From an uncultured Fibrobacterota bacterium (GTDB taxonomy: Bacteria > Fibrobacterota > Chitinivibrionia > Chitinivibrionales > CAIOZP01): a stretch of 5,799 nucleotides of DNA. Both the position numbers and the translations under genes were made by a program. Shown piece by piece: positions 1-5,745 of this stretch (its first letter is position 1; each line of letters starts with the position of its first letter). The notes below the pieces were generated by a model. The model saw only the letters and a program-made list of their open reading frames with translations. It was not told where the DNA came from and searched no databases. Location: positions 1 to 5,799 of the forward strand of contig CAIOZP010000477.1 in assembly GCA_903862805.1 (NCBI GenBank), read 5' to 3'.

Positions 1-1191
1 ATGGCAAAGGAAAAGTTCGAGCGTACCAAACCCCACGTGAACGTGGGCACGATCGGCCACGTTGACCACGGCAAGACAACACTGACGGCAGCGATTACGC
101 TGACACAGTCGAAGATGGGTCTTGCATCCGCAAAGAAGTTCGACGAAATCGACAAGGCACCTGAAGAGCGCGAGCGCGGTATTACAATCGCAACAGCTCA
201 CGTCGAGTATCAGACGGCAAACCGTCATTATGCTCACGTTGACTGCCCCGGGCACGCCGACTATATCAAGAACATGGTTACCGGTGCCGCCCAGATGGAC
301 GGAGCGATCCTTGTTGTGAGCGCCGCAGACGGCCCGATGCCTCAGACTCGTGAGCACATCCTTCTTGCCCGTCAGGTTGGTGTTCCTTACATTGTTGTTT
401 ATCTCAACAAGTGCGACATGGTTGACGACGAAGAGTTGCTCGAACTTGTCGAACTCGAAGTTCGTGAACTCCTCAGCAAGTATCAGTTCCCTGGCGACGA
501 CACCCCGATCATTCGTGGTTCGGCGCTCAAGTCACTTGAGCAGGAAGCCAGTGATCTTGGCACCGGTTCGATTGCAAAACTCATGGAAGCGATCGACACA
601 TGGATTCCAGAGCCGGTTCGTCAGATTGACAAGCCGTTCCTTATGCCTGTCGAAGACGTGTTCTCGATCACTGGTCGTGGAACAGTTGCTACCGGTCGTA
701 TCGAGCGTGGAATTGTCAAGGTTTCAGAAGAGGTAGAAATCGTCGGTATCCATGACACACAGAAGTCTGTTGTCACGGGTGTTGAAATGTTCCGCAAGCT
801 CCTCGACGAAGGTCGTGCTGGCGACAACGTTGGTGTTCTTCTTCGCGGTATAGACAAGAATGCAATCGAGCGCGGTATGGTTTTGGCCAAGCCGAATTCG
901 ATCAAGCCTCATAAGAAGTTCCGTGCAAAGGTTTACGTTCTTTCTAAGGAAGAGGGTGGTCGTCATACTCCGTTCTTTAACGGGTATCGTCCACAGTTCT
1001 ACTTCCGTACAACTGACGTGACTGGAAATCTCCAGTTGAACGATGGTGTCGAGATGATCATGCCTGGCGACAATGCCGACCTTACGGTAGAGCTGATCTG
1101 TCCGATCGCGATGGAGAAGGAACTTCGGTTCGCAATCCGCGAAGGCGGCCGCACCGTCGGTGCTGGTGCCGTCACTGATATCGTAGAGTAA
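1..1191 (+). CDS. tuf: Elongation factor Tu (EF-Tu)
   Basis: Translational GTPase that carries aminoacyl-tRNA to the ribosomal A site in the cytoplasm. The 396-residue protein is full length (E. coli has 394). All G-domain motifs are visible: P-loop GHVDHGKT at residues 19-26, the switch I RGIT at 59-62 with the Mg-binding Thr62, DCPGH at 81-85 including the catalytic His85, NKCD at 136-139, and SAL at 174-176. Domain II (about 215-303) holds the conserved [12 protein letters not shown], and domain III ends in [12 protein letters not shown]. The start at base 1 gives the standard [21 protein letters not shown]-terminus; its ribosome binding site lies outside the window. It stops with TAA 17 bases before rpsJ, so it is very likely co-transcribed with the S10 operon. 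Residues contacted by kirromycin-type drugs (for example Gln125 and Tyr161) look wild type. Bacteria often carry a second tuf copy, which cannot be judged here. Confidence 0.98.
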   Translation: MAKEKFERTKPHVNVGTIGHVDHGKTTLTAAITLTQSKMGLASAKKFDEIDKAPEERERGITIATAHVEYQTANRHYAHVDCPGHADYIKNMVTGAAQMDGAILVVSAADGPMPQTREHILLARQVGVPYIVVYLNKCDMVDDEELLELVELEVRELLSKYQFPGDDTPIIRGSALKSLEQEASDLGTGSIAKLMEAIDTWIPEPVRQIDKPFLMPVEDVFSITGRGTVATGRIERGIVKVSEEVEIVGIHDTQKSVVTGVEMFRKLLDEGRAGDNVGVLLRGIDKNAIERGMVLAKPNSIKPHKKFRAKVYVLSKEEGGRHTPFFNGYRPQFYFRTTDVTGNLQLNDGVEMIMPGDNADLTVELICPIAMEKELRFAIREGGRTVGAGAVTDIVE

Positions 1192-1196
1192 TTAAA

Positions 1197-1202
1197 AAGG
1201 AG
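1197..1202 (+). promoter_or_regulatory. Shine-Dalgarno site of rpsJ
   Basis: AAGGAG lies in the short tuf-rpsJ gap, six bases before a TTG codon at 1209. This near-ideal site and spacing fix the non-ATG start of rpsJ. No in-frame ATG lies nearby that could serve instead. Confidence 0.85.
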
Positions 1203-1208
1203 CATAAA

Positions 1209-1517
1209 TTGCCAGGCGAAAAGATCCGCATACGACTGAAGTCGTTCGATCACAATATCCTTGATAAGTCGGCGTCGGACATTGTCCGCACTGCAAAGGG
1301 AACCGGAGCCAGAATTTCAGGCCCCATTCCGTTGCCGACCGACAAGAGTATCTACACGGTTCTTCGTTCTCCTCACGTGAACAAAAAGTCACGCGAACAG
1401 TTCGAGACACGTATCCACAAACGCCTGATCGATATCATCGAATCAACGCCGCAGACGGTTGACGCGCTAATGAAGCTCGACCTTCCGGCTGGTGTCGATG
1501 TAGAGATCAAGGTCTGA
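1209..1517 (+). CDS. rpsJ: 30S ribosomal protein S10 (NusE)
   Basis: S10 sits in the head of the small subunit and, as NusE, pairs with NusB in transcription antitermination and links RNA polymerase to the ribosome through NusG. The 102-residue product matches the family length (E. coli 103). Diagnostic segments are [11 protein letters not shown] at 5-15, GPIPLPT at 38-44, [13 protein letters not shown] at 54-66 and [17 protein letters not shown] near the C-terminus. The extended loop (about 46-67) inserts into the 30S head near the A site; Val57, where tigecycline-related substitutions are known in other bacteria, is unchanged. The start is a TTG codon, chosen because of the AAGGAG site six bases upstream and because the resulting [11 protein letters not shown] aligns with family N-termini. 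It follows tuf by only 17 bases, so the S10 operon has no separate leader at this point. It ends in TGA. Confidence 0.97.
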   Translation: MPGEKIRIRLKSFDHNILDKSASDIVRTAKGTGARISGPIPLPTDKSIYTVLRSPHVNKKSREQFETRIHKRLIDIIESTPQTVDALMKLDLPAGVDVEIKV

Positions 1518-1548
1518 ACCATCCAAGATTCAATAAGGTAAAGTAACC

Positions 1549-2172
1549 ATGCAGGGACTTATAGGCAGAAAAGTTGGCATGACCCGCGTGTTCGACAAAG
1601 ACACCGGCAGAGCCACTCCCGTGACGATCGTTCACGTTGGAGAAAATGTTGTTCAGCAGGTCAAGACCGTAGAGAAGGATGGATACAGTGCCGTTCAGCT
1701 CGGGTTTGATCCTGCAAGAGAGAAGAGCTTCAACAAGGCAGAACTCGGACAGTTCAAGAAGGCCGGCAGTGAGCCGCTTCGCATTGTCCGCGAGTTCCCG
1801 CTTGACGAAGGCGAAACTCTTGTGCCGGGACAGAAGATCACAGTTGATCTCTTTGCCGGTGTTCAGGTAATCGACGTAATCGGTTTCAACAAGGGTCGTG
1901 GATTTGCCGGTACCGTGAAGCATTACAACTTCCATATCGGACGCCAGACTCACGGTAACTCGAACCGTCGTGAGCGCGGATCACTTGGTGCCAGCACATA
2001 TCCAGCCCGTGTTTTTCCGGGGTTGAAAATGGCCGGTCGTTGGGGCGATGCTCGTATCACCCTCAAGAATTCCGAAATTGTAAAGATTGATGCCGAGACT
2101 GGACTTGTATATGTCAAGGGCGGTGTCCCAGGTGGTCGTAACGGACTCGTGTTCCTCCGGAAACTCAAGTAA
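1549..2172 (+). CDS. rplC: 50S ribosomal protein L3
   Basis: L3 is an early-assembly 23S rRNA-binding protein with a long finger reaching towards the peptidyl-transferase centre. The 207-residue protein is the expected size (E. coli 209). It begins with the typical [12 protein letters not shown] and carries [17 protein letters not shown] at 112-128, THGNSNRR at 134-141 and [13 protein letters not shown] at 144-156, the central loop that nears the catalytic core. [11 protein letters not shown] at 161-171 has Trp165 where many relatives have Met. By my alignment Thr150 occupies the position of E. coli Gln150, the residue methylated by PrmB, so that modification is not expected. The ATG at 1549 has a modest AAGGT site nine bases upstream. 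The gene follows rpsJ by 31 bases and ends in TAA, in the same reading frame as rplD downstream. Confidence 0.97.
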   Translation: MQGLIGRKVGMTRVFDKDTGRATPVTIVHVGENVVQQVKTVEKDGYSAVQLGFDPAREKSFNKAELGQFKKAGSEPLRIVREFPLDEGETLVPGQKITVDLFAGVQVIDVIGFNKGRGFAGTVKHYNFHIGRQTHGNSNRRERGSLGASTYPARVFPGLKMAGRWGDARITLKNSEIVKIDAETGLVYVKGGVPGGRNGLVFLRKLK

Positions 2173-2195
2173 ACAAAGCAGCGCAGCAGCGCGGT

Positions 2196-2199
2196 GGAG
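2196..2199 (+). promoter_or_regulatory. Shine-Dalgarno core deciding the rplD start
   Basis: GGAG within GGTGGAG lies nine bases before the ATG at 2209. The upstream in-frame GTG at 2194 overlaps this site and is preceded only by a GCAGCGC-rich stretch without purine-rich SD character. The site therefore supports translation from 2209. Confidence 0.7.
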
Positions 2200-2208
2200 A
2201 TCAAAGAA

Positions 2209-2838
2209 ATGAACGCAAAGCTCTATACACAGGATGGCAAAGAGAAGGGTGTAGTCGAACTTCCGGTCGAGGTATTCGCCGCAGAAGTCAACAAGACTCT
2301 TCTTCATCTCGTCGTGAAGTCCTATCTGGCGAATCAGCGTCAGGGAACTTCCAAGACCAAGAACCGTTCTGAGGTCAGCGGTGGCGGCAAGAAGCCTTGG
2401 CGCCAGAAGGGTACCGGCCGTGCACGTTCCGGTTCCAATACATCGCCAATCTGGGTACGAGGCGGCAAGGCCTTCGGAGCACGTCCGCGCAACTACGGCG
2501 GCACTATTCCGAAGAAGATGCGTCGTGCAGCACTTATCTCGGCATACTCTGCCAGAGCGGGTGAAGAGAAGATTATCGTCGTTGATTCTGTTGTGATTTC
2601 ACAGCCGAAAACCAAGGCGGTAGAGTCGATTTTGAAGGGTCTTTCAATCTATCAGAAAAAGAATCTTTTAATTGTTGACGCCTCAGACCGGAATATATAT
2701 TTGTCCGGCCGAAATATTAAGAACGTGCATGTGAAGGCCGTTTCAGACGTAAATGCTTACGATGTACTCAATGCAGAAAACATTGTGTTCAGTGCAGAAG
2801 GTCTGATAGCCAAGGTTAAAGAGGCGGTGTCGAAGTGA
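2209..2838 (+). CDS. rplD: 50S ribosomal protein L4
   Basis: L4 binds 23S rRNA early in assembly, and its basic loop lines the exit-tunnel constriction together with L22. In E. coli it also represses the S10 operon. With the ATG at 2209 the product is 209 residues, a normal length, and begins [19 protein letters not shown], the usual family opening. The tunnel loop spans about residues 57-96: [20 protein letters not shown], then [17 protein letters not shown]. The C-terminal half has the expected alternating alpha/beta pattern ([21 protein letters not shown]). A GTG at 2194 would add five residues but lacks an SD. Codons for residues 145-170 (2641-2718) are richer in A+T and rarer types (TTA, ATA, CGG, CGA) than elsewhere in the cluster. 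The gene begins 36 bases after rplC, and its TGA overlaps the rplW start by four bases, suggesting coupled translation. Confidence 0.96.
   Translation: MNAKLYTQDGKEKGVVELPVEVFAAEVNKTLLHLVVKSYLANQRQGTSKTKNRSEVSGGGKKPWRQKGTGRARSGSNTSPIWVRGGKAFGARPRNYGGTIPKKMRRAALISAYSARAGEEKIIVVDSVVISQPKTKAVESILKGLSIYQKKNLLIVDASDRNIYLSGRNIKNVHVKAVSDVNAYDVLNAENIVFSAEGLIAKVKEAVSK
2821..2824 (+). promoter_or_regulatory. Shine-Dalgarno core of rplW inside rplD
   Basis: GAGG, in the context AAAGAGG near the end of rplD, lies ten bases before the GTG start of rplW. It is a moderate site. With the four-base stop/start overlap it suggests that ribosomes finishing rplD help start rplW. Confidence 0.5.
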
Positions 2839-3125
2839 GCAAATTTCATTCTGTAATAATTGCGCCGTCTATTACGGAAAAGAACACGAACATGCGTGCC
2901 GACGAGAACAAGTATGTTTTCGAAGTCAAGCGTGAAGCGACAAAGACCGACGTGAAAAACGCGGTGGAGTCGATCTTCAATGTAAGTGTTGAGGCTGTGA
3001 ATACAATGATTGTCAAGGGCAAGAAAAAGCGTGTCGGTCGTTCAGTCGGTTATGCCGGAAACTGGAAGAAGGCAATCGTCAAGCTCGCAGACGGTCAGAC
3101 AATCGAAAAATTCGGCGAAGTTTAA
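2835..3125 (+). CDS. rplW: 50S ribosomal protein L23
   Basis: L23 binds 23S rRNA domain III at the tunnel exit and is the main docking site for trigger factor and SRP. The product has 96 residues, typical for bacteria. It shows the SITEK motif at 12-16, with Glu15 matching the trigger-factor-contacting Glu18 of E. coli. It also has YVFEVKREATKTDVKNAVE at 27-45, a central FNVSVEAVNTMIVKGKKKR, and the terminal WKKAIVKLADGQTIEKFGEV, all standard for the family. The start is GTG, sharing GTGA with the TGA of rplD. The translated N-terminus [16 protein letters not shown] fits the family, and no nearby ATG would keep SITEK with a usual leader length. It ends in TAA, 26 bases before rplB. Confidence 0.96.
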   Translation: MSKFHSVIIAPSITEKNTNMRADENKYVFEVKREATKTDVKNAVESIFNVSVEAVNTMIVKGKKKRVGRSVGYAGNWKKAIVKLADGQTIEKFGEV

Positions 3126-3151
3126 TTCGTCTTCATTAGGACAGTTGACCA

Positions 3152-3979
3152 ATGGCAATCAAGACTTATAATCCGGTAACTCCTGTACTTCGTTACAAGA
3201 CGACGGATGCGTTTGACCGCATTACTACCGATGTTCCGTTCAAGCCGCTGCTTGTTGCGAAGAAGCGCATAAGTGGCCGTAACAATGGTGGCCGCATTAC
3301 GTCGCGTCATCGTGGCGGTGGTCACAAGCAACATTATCGTATCATCGACTTCAAGCGCAACAACCTGAATGTTCCGGGAGTTGTCGAGACGATCGAATAT
3401 GATCCGAACCGCACTTCCTATATAGCACTTGTCAAGTTTGCAGACGGCGATCGTCGTTATGTGATCGCGACAGAAGTGCTCAAGGTTGGTGCAACTATTA
3501 TTTCCGCCGATTCTGCTGAGCCAGTCGATGGCAACACAATGTTGCTCATCAATATGCCCCTCGGTTCGTTTGTTCACAATATCGAAATGCGTGAAGGCAA
3601 GGGCGGTCAGATAGCCCGTACCGCTGGAGCGCATGCGACGGTTCTTGCAAAAGAGGGCGACAAGGTTCATCTCAAGATGCCGTCTGGTGAAGTCCGCATT
3701 TTTCGCGGAACATGCCGTGCGACAATCGGTGTCGTCAGTAATGGCGAGCACATGAATCTTACGATCGGTTCTGCCGGTCGCAAGCGTCACCTTGGTTGGC
3801 GTCCGCATGTTCGTGGCGTTGCCATGAATCCGATTGATCACCCGATGGGTGGCGGTCAGGGCAAGACTTCTGGCGGTGGTCATCCGGTTTCTCCGTGGGG
3901 ACAGAAGGCGAAGGGTCTCAAGACTCGTAAGAAGAACAAGACGACGAGCAAGTACATTGTTCGCGGTCGTACGAAATAA
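3152..3979 (+). CDS. rplB: 50S ribosomal protein L2
   Basis: L2 is a primary 23S rRNA-binding protein needed for subunit association and an active peptidyl-transferase centre. The 275-residue protein is full length (E. coli 273). It has GRNNGGRITSRHRGGGHKQ at 47-65, RIIDFKR, an OB-like then SH3-like core with IEYDPNRTSYIALV and ADGDRRYVIA, LGSFVHNIE, MPSGEVR, and the C-terminal MNPIDHPMGGGQGK. His230, equivalent to E. coli His229, which is important for peptidyl transfer, is kept. The next conserved position, usually His, is Met232, as in Bacteroidota-type L2. The basic tail KTTSKYIVRGRTK also resembles FCB proteins. The ATG at 3152 follows an AGGA site ten bases upstream and gives the usual MAIKTYNPVTPVLR opening. 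The gene is flanked by gaps of 26 and 18 bases and ends in TAA. Confidence 0.98.
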   Translation: MAIKTYNPVTPVLRYKTTDAFDRITTDVPFKPLLVAKKRISGRNNGGRITSRHRGGGHKQHYRIIDFKRNNLNVPGVVETIEYDPNRTSYIALVKFADGDRRYVIATEVLKVGATIISADSAEPVDGNTMLLINMPLGSFVHNIEMREGKGGQIARTAGAHATVLAKEGDKVHLKMPSGEVRIFRGTCRATIGVVSNGEHMNLTIGSAGRKRHLGWRPHVRGVAMNPIDHPMGGGQGKTSGGGHPVSPWGQKAKGLKTRKKNKTTSKYIVRGRTK

Positions 3980-3997
3980 CAAGAGGACGATCATAAT

Positions 3998-4285
3998 ATG
4001 CCACGTTCGCTGAAGAAGGGTCCATACGTTGCGGACCATCTGATGAAGAAGGTTGAAGAATCAGTTAAGACCGGTGCGAAGAAAGTCATCAAGACTTGGT
4101 CGCGTCGTTCGGTAATCGTTCCAGACTTTGTGGGTCAGACTTTTGCTGTTCATAACGGCAAGAACCATATCCCTGTTTATGTTTCGGAAAACATGGTCGG
4201 GCACAAGCTCGGCGAATTTGCTCCGACCCGCGTTTTCAGAGGTCATGGCGGCAATAATAAGAACGACAAGACGGCAAAGAAGTAA
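3998..4285 (+). CDS. rpsS: 30S ribosomal protein S19
   Basis: S19 forms a complex with S13 in the 30S head and contacts A-site tRNA and the A-site finger of 23S rRNA. The 95-residue product is close to the usual 91-95. It opens with [20 protein letters not shown] and contains [19 protein letters not shown] at 31-49, [28 protein letters not shown] around 51-78, and FRGHGG followed by a short Asn/Lys-rich tail ([10 protein letters not shown]), typical of the flexible S19 C-terminus. The ATG at 3998 is served by AGAGGA ten bases upstream. It lies 18 bases after rplB and is followed by rplV after a 12-base gap. It ends in TAA. Confidence 0.97.
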   Translation: MPRSLKKGPYVADHLMKKVEESVKTGAKKVIKTWSRRSVIVPDFVGQTFAVHNGKNHIPVYVSENMVGHKLGEFAPTRVFRGHGGNNKNDKTAKK

Positions 4286-4287
4286 TC

Positions 4288-4292
4288 GGAGG
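4288..4292 (+). promoter_or_regulatory. Shine-Dalgarno site deciding the rplV start
   Basis: GGAGG immediately precedes ATATGGTG. The ATG at 4295 would sit only two bases after the SD, which is too close for efficient initiation. The next codon, GTG at 4298, has a five-base spacer. This favours GTG as the real start of rplV. Confidence 0.75.
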
Positions 4293-4297
4293 ATATG

Positions 4298-4639
4298 GTG
4301 GAAGCCAGAGCTACCGCTAAATACATCAGAAGCACTGCCAGAAAAGCTCGCCTAGTAGCCGATGCTGTTCGTGGTGCCAAAGTTGGTGAAGCATTAAGTC
4401 TGCTTGAGTTCGGTGTGAAGAAAAAAGTTGCAGAAGATGTCGCCAAAGTCATCAAGTCTGCGGTTGCAAATCTCCAGACCAAGAACAGCTCGATCAATGT
4501 GGATGTTGAGGACCTAAAGGTCAGTGCAATATTTGTCAATGAAGGTCCGGTGCTGAAGCGGTTTCGTCCGCGGTCGCAGGGACGTGCTTATTCAATCCTC
4601 AAGCGGCTGTGTCATATTACTGTCACAGTCAGCAACTGA
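4298..4639 (+). CDS. rplV: 50S ribosomal protein L22
   Basis: L22 binds 23S rRNA, and its long beta-hairpin lines the exit tunnel opposite L4, near the macrolide site. With a GTG start at 4298 the protein has 113 residues (E. coli 110) and begins [12 protein letters not shown], the usual M-x-A opening. An ATG start at 4295 would add one residue and leave only two bases after the SD. Key segments are [12 protein letters not shown] at 15-26, [12 protein letters not shown] at 53-64 (many bacteria have ANAEHN here), [13 protein letters not shown] at 72-84, the hairpin tip [13 protein letters not shown] at 85-97, and [11 protein letters not shown] at the end. LKR at 86-88 aligns with the MKR whose deletion gives erythromycin resistance in E. 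coli; it is intact here. Gaps of 12 bases on both sides fit tight operonic packing. It ends in TGA. Confidence 0.95.
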   Translation: MEARATAKYIRSTARKARLVADAVRGAKVGEALSLLEFGVKKKVAEDVAKVIKSAVANLQTKNSSINVDVEDLKVSAIFVNEGPVLKRFRPRSQGRAYSILKRLCHITVTVSN

Positions 4640-4641
4640 GC

Positions 4642-4646
4642 GGAGG
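4642..4646 (+). promoter_or_regulatory. Shine-Dalgarno site of rpsC
   Basis: GGAGG, starting three bases after the rplV stop codon, lies five bases before a TTG at 4652. It is a full consensus core and anchors the non-ATG start of rpsC, whose encoded MGQKVNP is the family N-terminus. Confidence 0.85.
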
Positions 4647-4651
4647 AAGTT

Positions 4652-5299
4652 TTGGGTCAAAAAGTAAATCCTATTGTGATGCGTATTGGCATTACTCGCG
4701 GATGGGCATCCAACTGGTTCTCGAAAGACAAAGTCAAGGACTATATCCAGGAAGACATCCTCATCCGCAACTATCTCAAGAAGCGTCTTGAGCATGCCGG
4801 ACTTTCCCAGATCAATATCGATCGCACAGCCCGTAAGGTTACTGTCACGATCAATACCTCCCGCCCTGGGATTGTCATCGGAAAAAAAGGTGAAGAAGTC
4901 GAAAAGCTCAAGAGCGAGCTTCAGCACATCACTAAAAAAGAGATTCATCTCAATATCAAAGAGATCAAGAAACCAGAGCTCGATGCGCAGCTTGTTGGAG
5001 ACAACATTGCTCGTCAGGTTCAGAAGCGTGTTTCCTATAAGAAGGCTGTCAAGAAGGCCATGGCCACAGCGATCCGCATGGGCGCTGAAGGTATCAAGGT
5101 TTATGTTGGTGGTCGTCTCAACGGTGCCGAAATTTCTCGTTCGGAAATCTACAAAGAGGGCCGTATTCCGCTTCATACACTTCGTGCCGACATTGACTAT
5201 GCGACTTCAACTGCGCATACGACATTCGGTTGCATCGGTGTGAAGGTCTGGATCTGCAAGGGCGAAGTAATCGCATCACGCGACAAGTCGTCAAACTAA
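4652..5299 (+). CDS. rpsC: 30S ribosomal protein S3
   Basis: S3 forms part of the mRNA entry channel with S4 and S5 and contributes to mRNA unwinding. The 215-residue protein is within the family range (E. coli 233; many bacteria 210-220). It begins MGQKVNPIVMRIGITRGWAS. A KH domain follows, with the VIGKKG loop at 75-80, then the C-terminal S3 domain with GAEGIKVYVGGRLNGAEISR, EGRIPLHTLRADIDYATS and GVKVWICKGE. The basic cluster KKAVKK at 130-135 matches the E. coli RRAMKR region whose Arg/Lys residues are linked to helicase activity, with Lys replacing Arg. The start is TTG at 4652, supported by GGAGG five bases upstream and by the canonical N-terminus; internal ATGs would delete it. Twelve bases separate it from rplV and 27 from rplP. 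It ends in TAA. Confidence 0.97.
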   Translation: MGQKVNPIVMRIGITRGWASNWFSKDKVKDYIQEDILIRNYLKKRLEHAGLSQINIDRTARKVTVTINTSRPGIVIGKKGEEVEKLKSELQHITKKEIHLNIKEIKKPELDAQLVGDNIARQVQKRVSYKKAVKKAMATAIRMGAEGIKVYVGGRLNGAEISRSEIYKEGRIPLHTLRADIDYATSTAHTTFGCIGVKVWICKGEVIASRDKSSN

Positions 5300-5326
5300 G
5301 TTCGGTACTGGAAAAAGGGGATATAG

Positions 5327-5743
5327 ATGCTTGCGCCCAAGAGGGTAAAATGGAGAAAAATGCAGCGCGGCCGCATGTGCGGAAAAGCTACGCGTTGCAA
5401 CTATATCGCATTCGGTGAATTCGCCATGCAGGCTCTTGAGCCGGGTTGGATTGATGCCCGTCAGATAGAAGCTGCTCGTATTGCCATGACTCGTTATATC
5501 AAGCGTGGTGGTAAGGTCTGGATTCGTATTTTCCCGCAGAAGTCTTATACAAAGCATCCTGCGGAAGCCCGAATGGGTTCAGGTAAAGGTTCGCCCGAGG
5601 GATGGGTGGCTGTCGTAAAACCGGGTACTGTTATGTTTGAAATGTCAGGTGTTGAGATCGAAGCTGCTCGTGAGGCCATGCGTCTAGCGCAGAACAAGCT
5701 TCCGATCAAGACCCGTTTCATTGAACTCGAAAAGCAGGTTTGA
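5327..5743 (+). CDS. rplP: 50S ribosomal protein L16
   Basis: L16 binds 23S rRNA near the A site and helps position aminoacyl-tRNA; it is a late-assembly protein. The 138-residue length is normal (E. coli 136). It starts [16 protein letters not shown] and contains [42 protein letters not shown] (about 29-70), [19 protein letters not shown] at 82-100 and [13 protein letters not shown] at the end. Arg82 aligns with E. coli Arg81, the residue hydroxylated by YcfD/RoxA there. Two cysteines, Cys18 and Cys24 in [11 protein letters not shown], sit where relatives usually have Arg/Lys and Gly; I do not know if they matter. The ATG at 5327 has AAGGGG six bases upstream. The stop is TGA followed in frame by TAA, and the second stop shares a base with the rpmC ATG. 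Confidence 0.97.
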   Translation: MLAPKRVKWRKMQRGRMCGKATRCNYIAFGEFAMQALEPGWIDARQIEAARIAMTRYIKRGGKVWIRIFPQKSYTKHPAEARMGSGKGSPEGWVAVVKPGTVMFEMSGVEIEAAREAMRLAQNKLPIKTRFIELEKQV

Positions 5744-5745
5744 TA

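Noticed and set aside
350..736. A 128-codon + strand frame inside tuf in another phase
   Set aside because: The Ser/Leu-rich shifted translation has no family features and lies wholly inside the intact EF-Tu frame.
1518..1548. The gap between rpsJ and rplC as a possible promoter or regulatory leader
   Set aside because: At 31 bases it is too short to hold a convincing promoter with a leader. I see only a modest SD before rplC and no -35/-10 pair.
1507..1953. A 148-codon open frame on the - strand opposite rplC
   Set aside because: It spans the rpsJ-rplC gap and the L3 coding region in antisense, with no family resemblance. It is explained as a by-product of codon usage on the coding strand.
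2194..2208. A five-residue N-terminal extension of L4 from GTG 2194
   Set aside because: The GTG lies in or next to the SD itself and has no upstream SD. L4 family N-termini match the shorter start at 2209.
2686..2710. An inverted repeat in rplD as a possible terminator or attenuator
   Set aside because: The stem has only five contiguous pairs, is followed by no T run, and lies well inside a coding region. Downstream genes are clearly part of the same operon.
3122..4039. A 305-codon open frame on the - strand opposite rplB
   Set aside because: It lies entirely antisense to a highly conserved L2 gene, has no recognisable family features, and its composition is what the complementary strand of biased codons yields. 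It is treated as a shadow.
4592..5176. A 194-codon open frame on the - strand opposite rpsC
   Set aside because: It is antisense to the well-supported S3 gene and has no recognisable domain. Its start lies inside rpsC without a supporting operon context.
4686..5243. A 185-codon + strand frame inside rpsC in another phase
   Set aside because: It is Ser/Arg-rich and low in complexity, as expected from a shifted frame of a ribosomal-protein gene. It lies wholly within S3.
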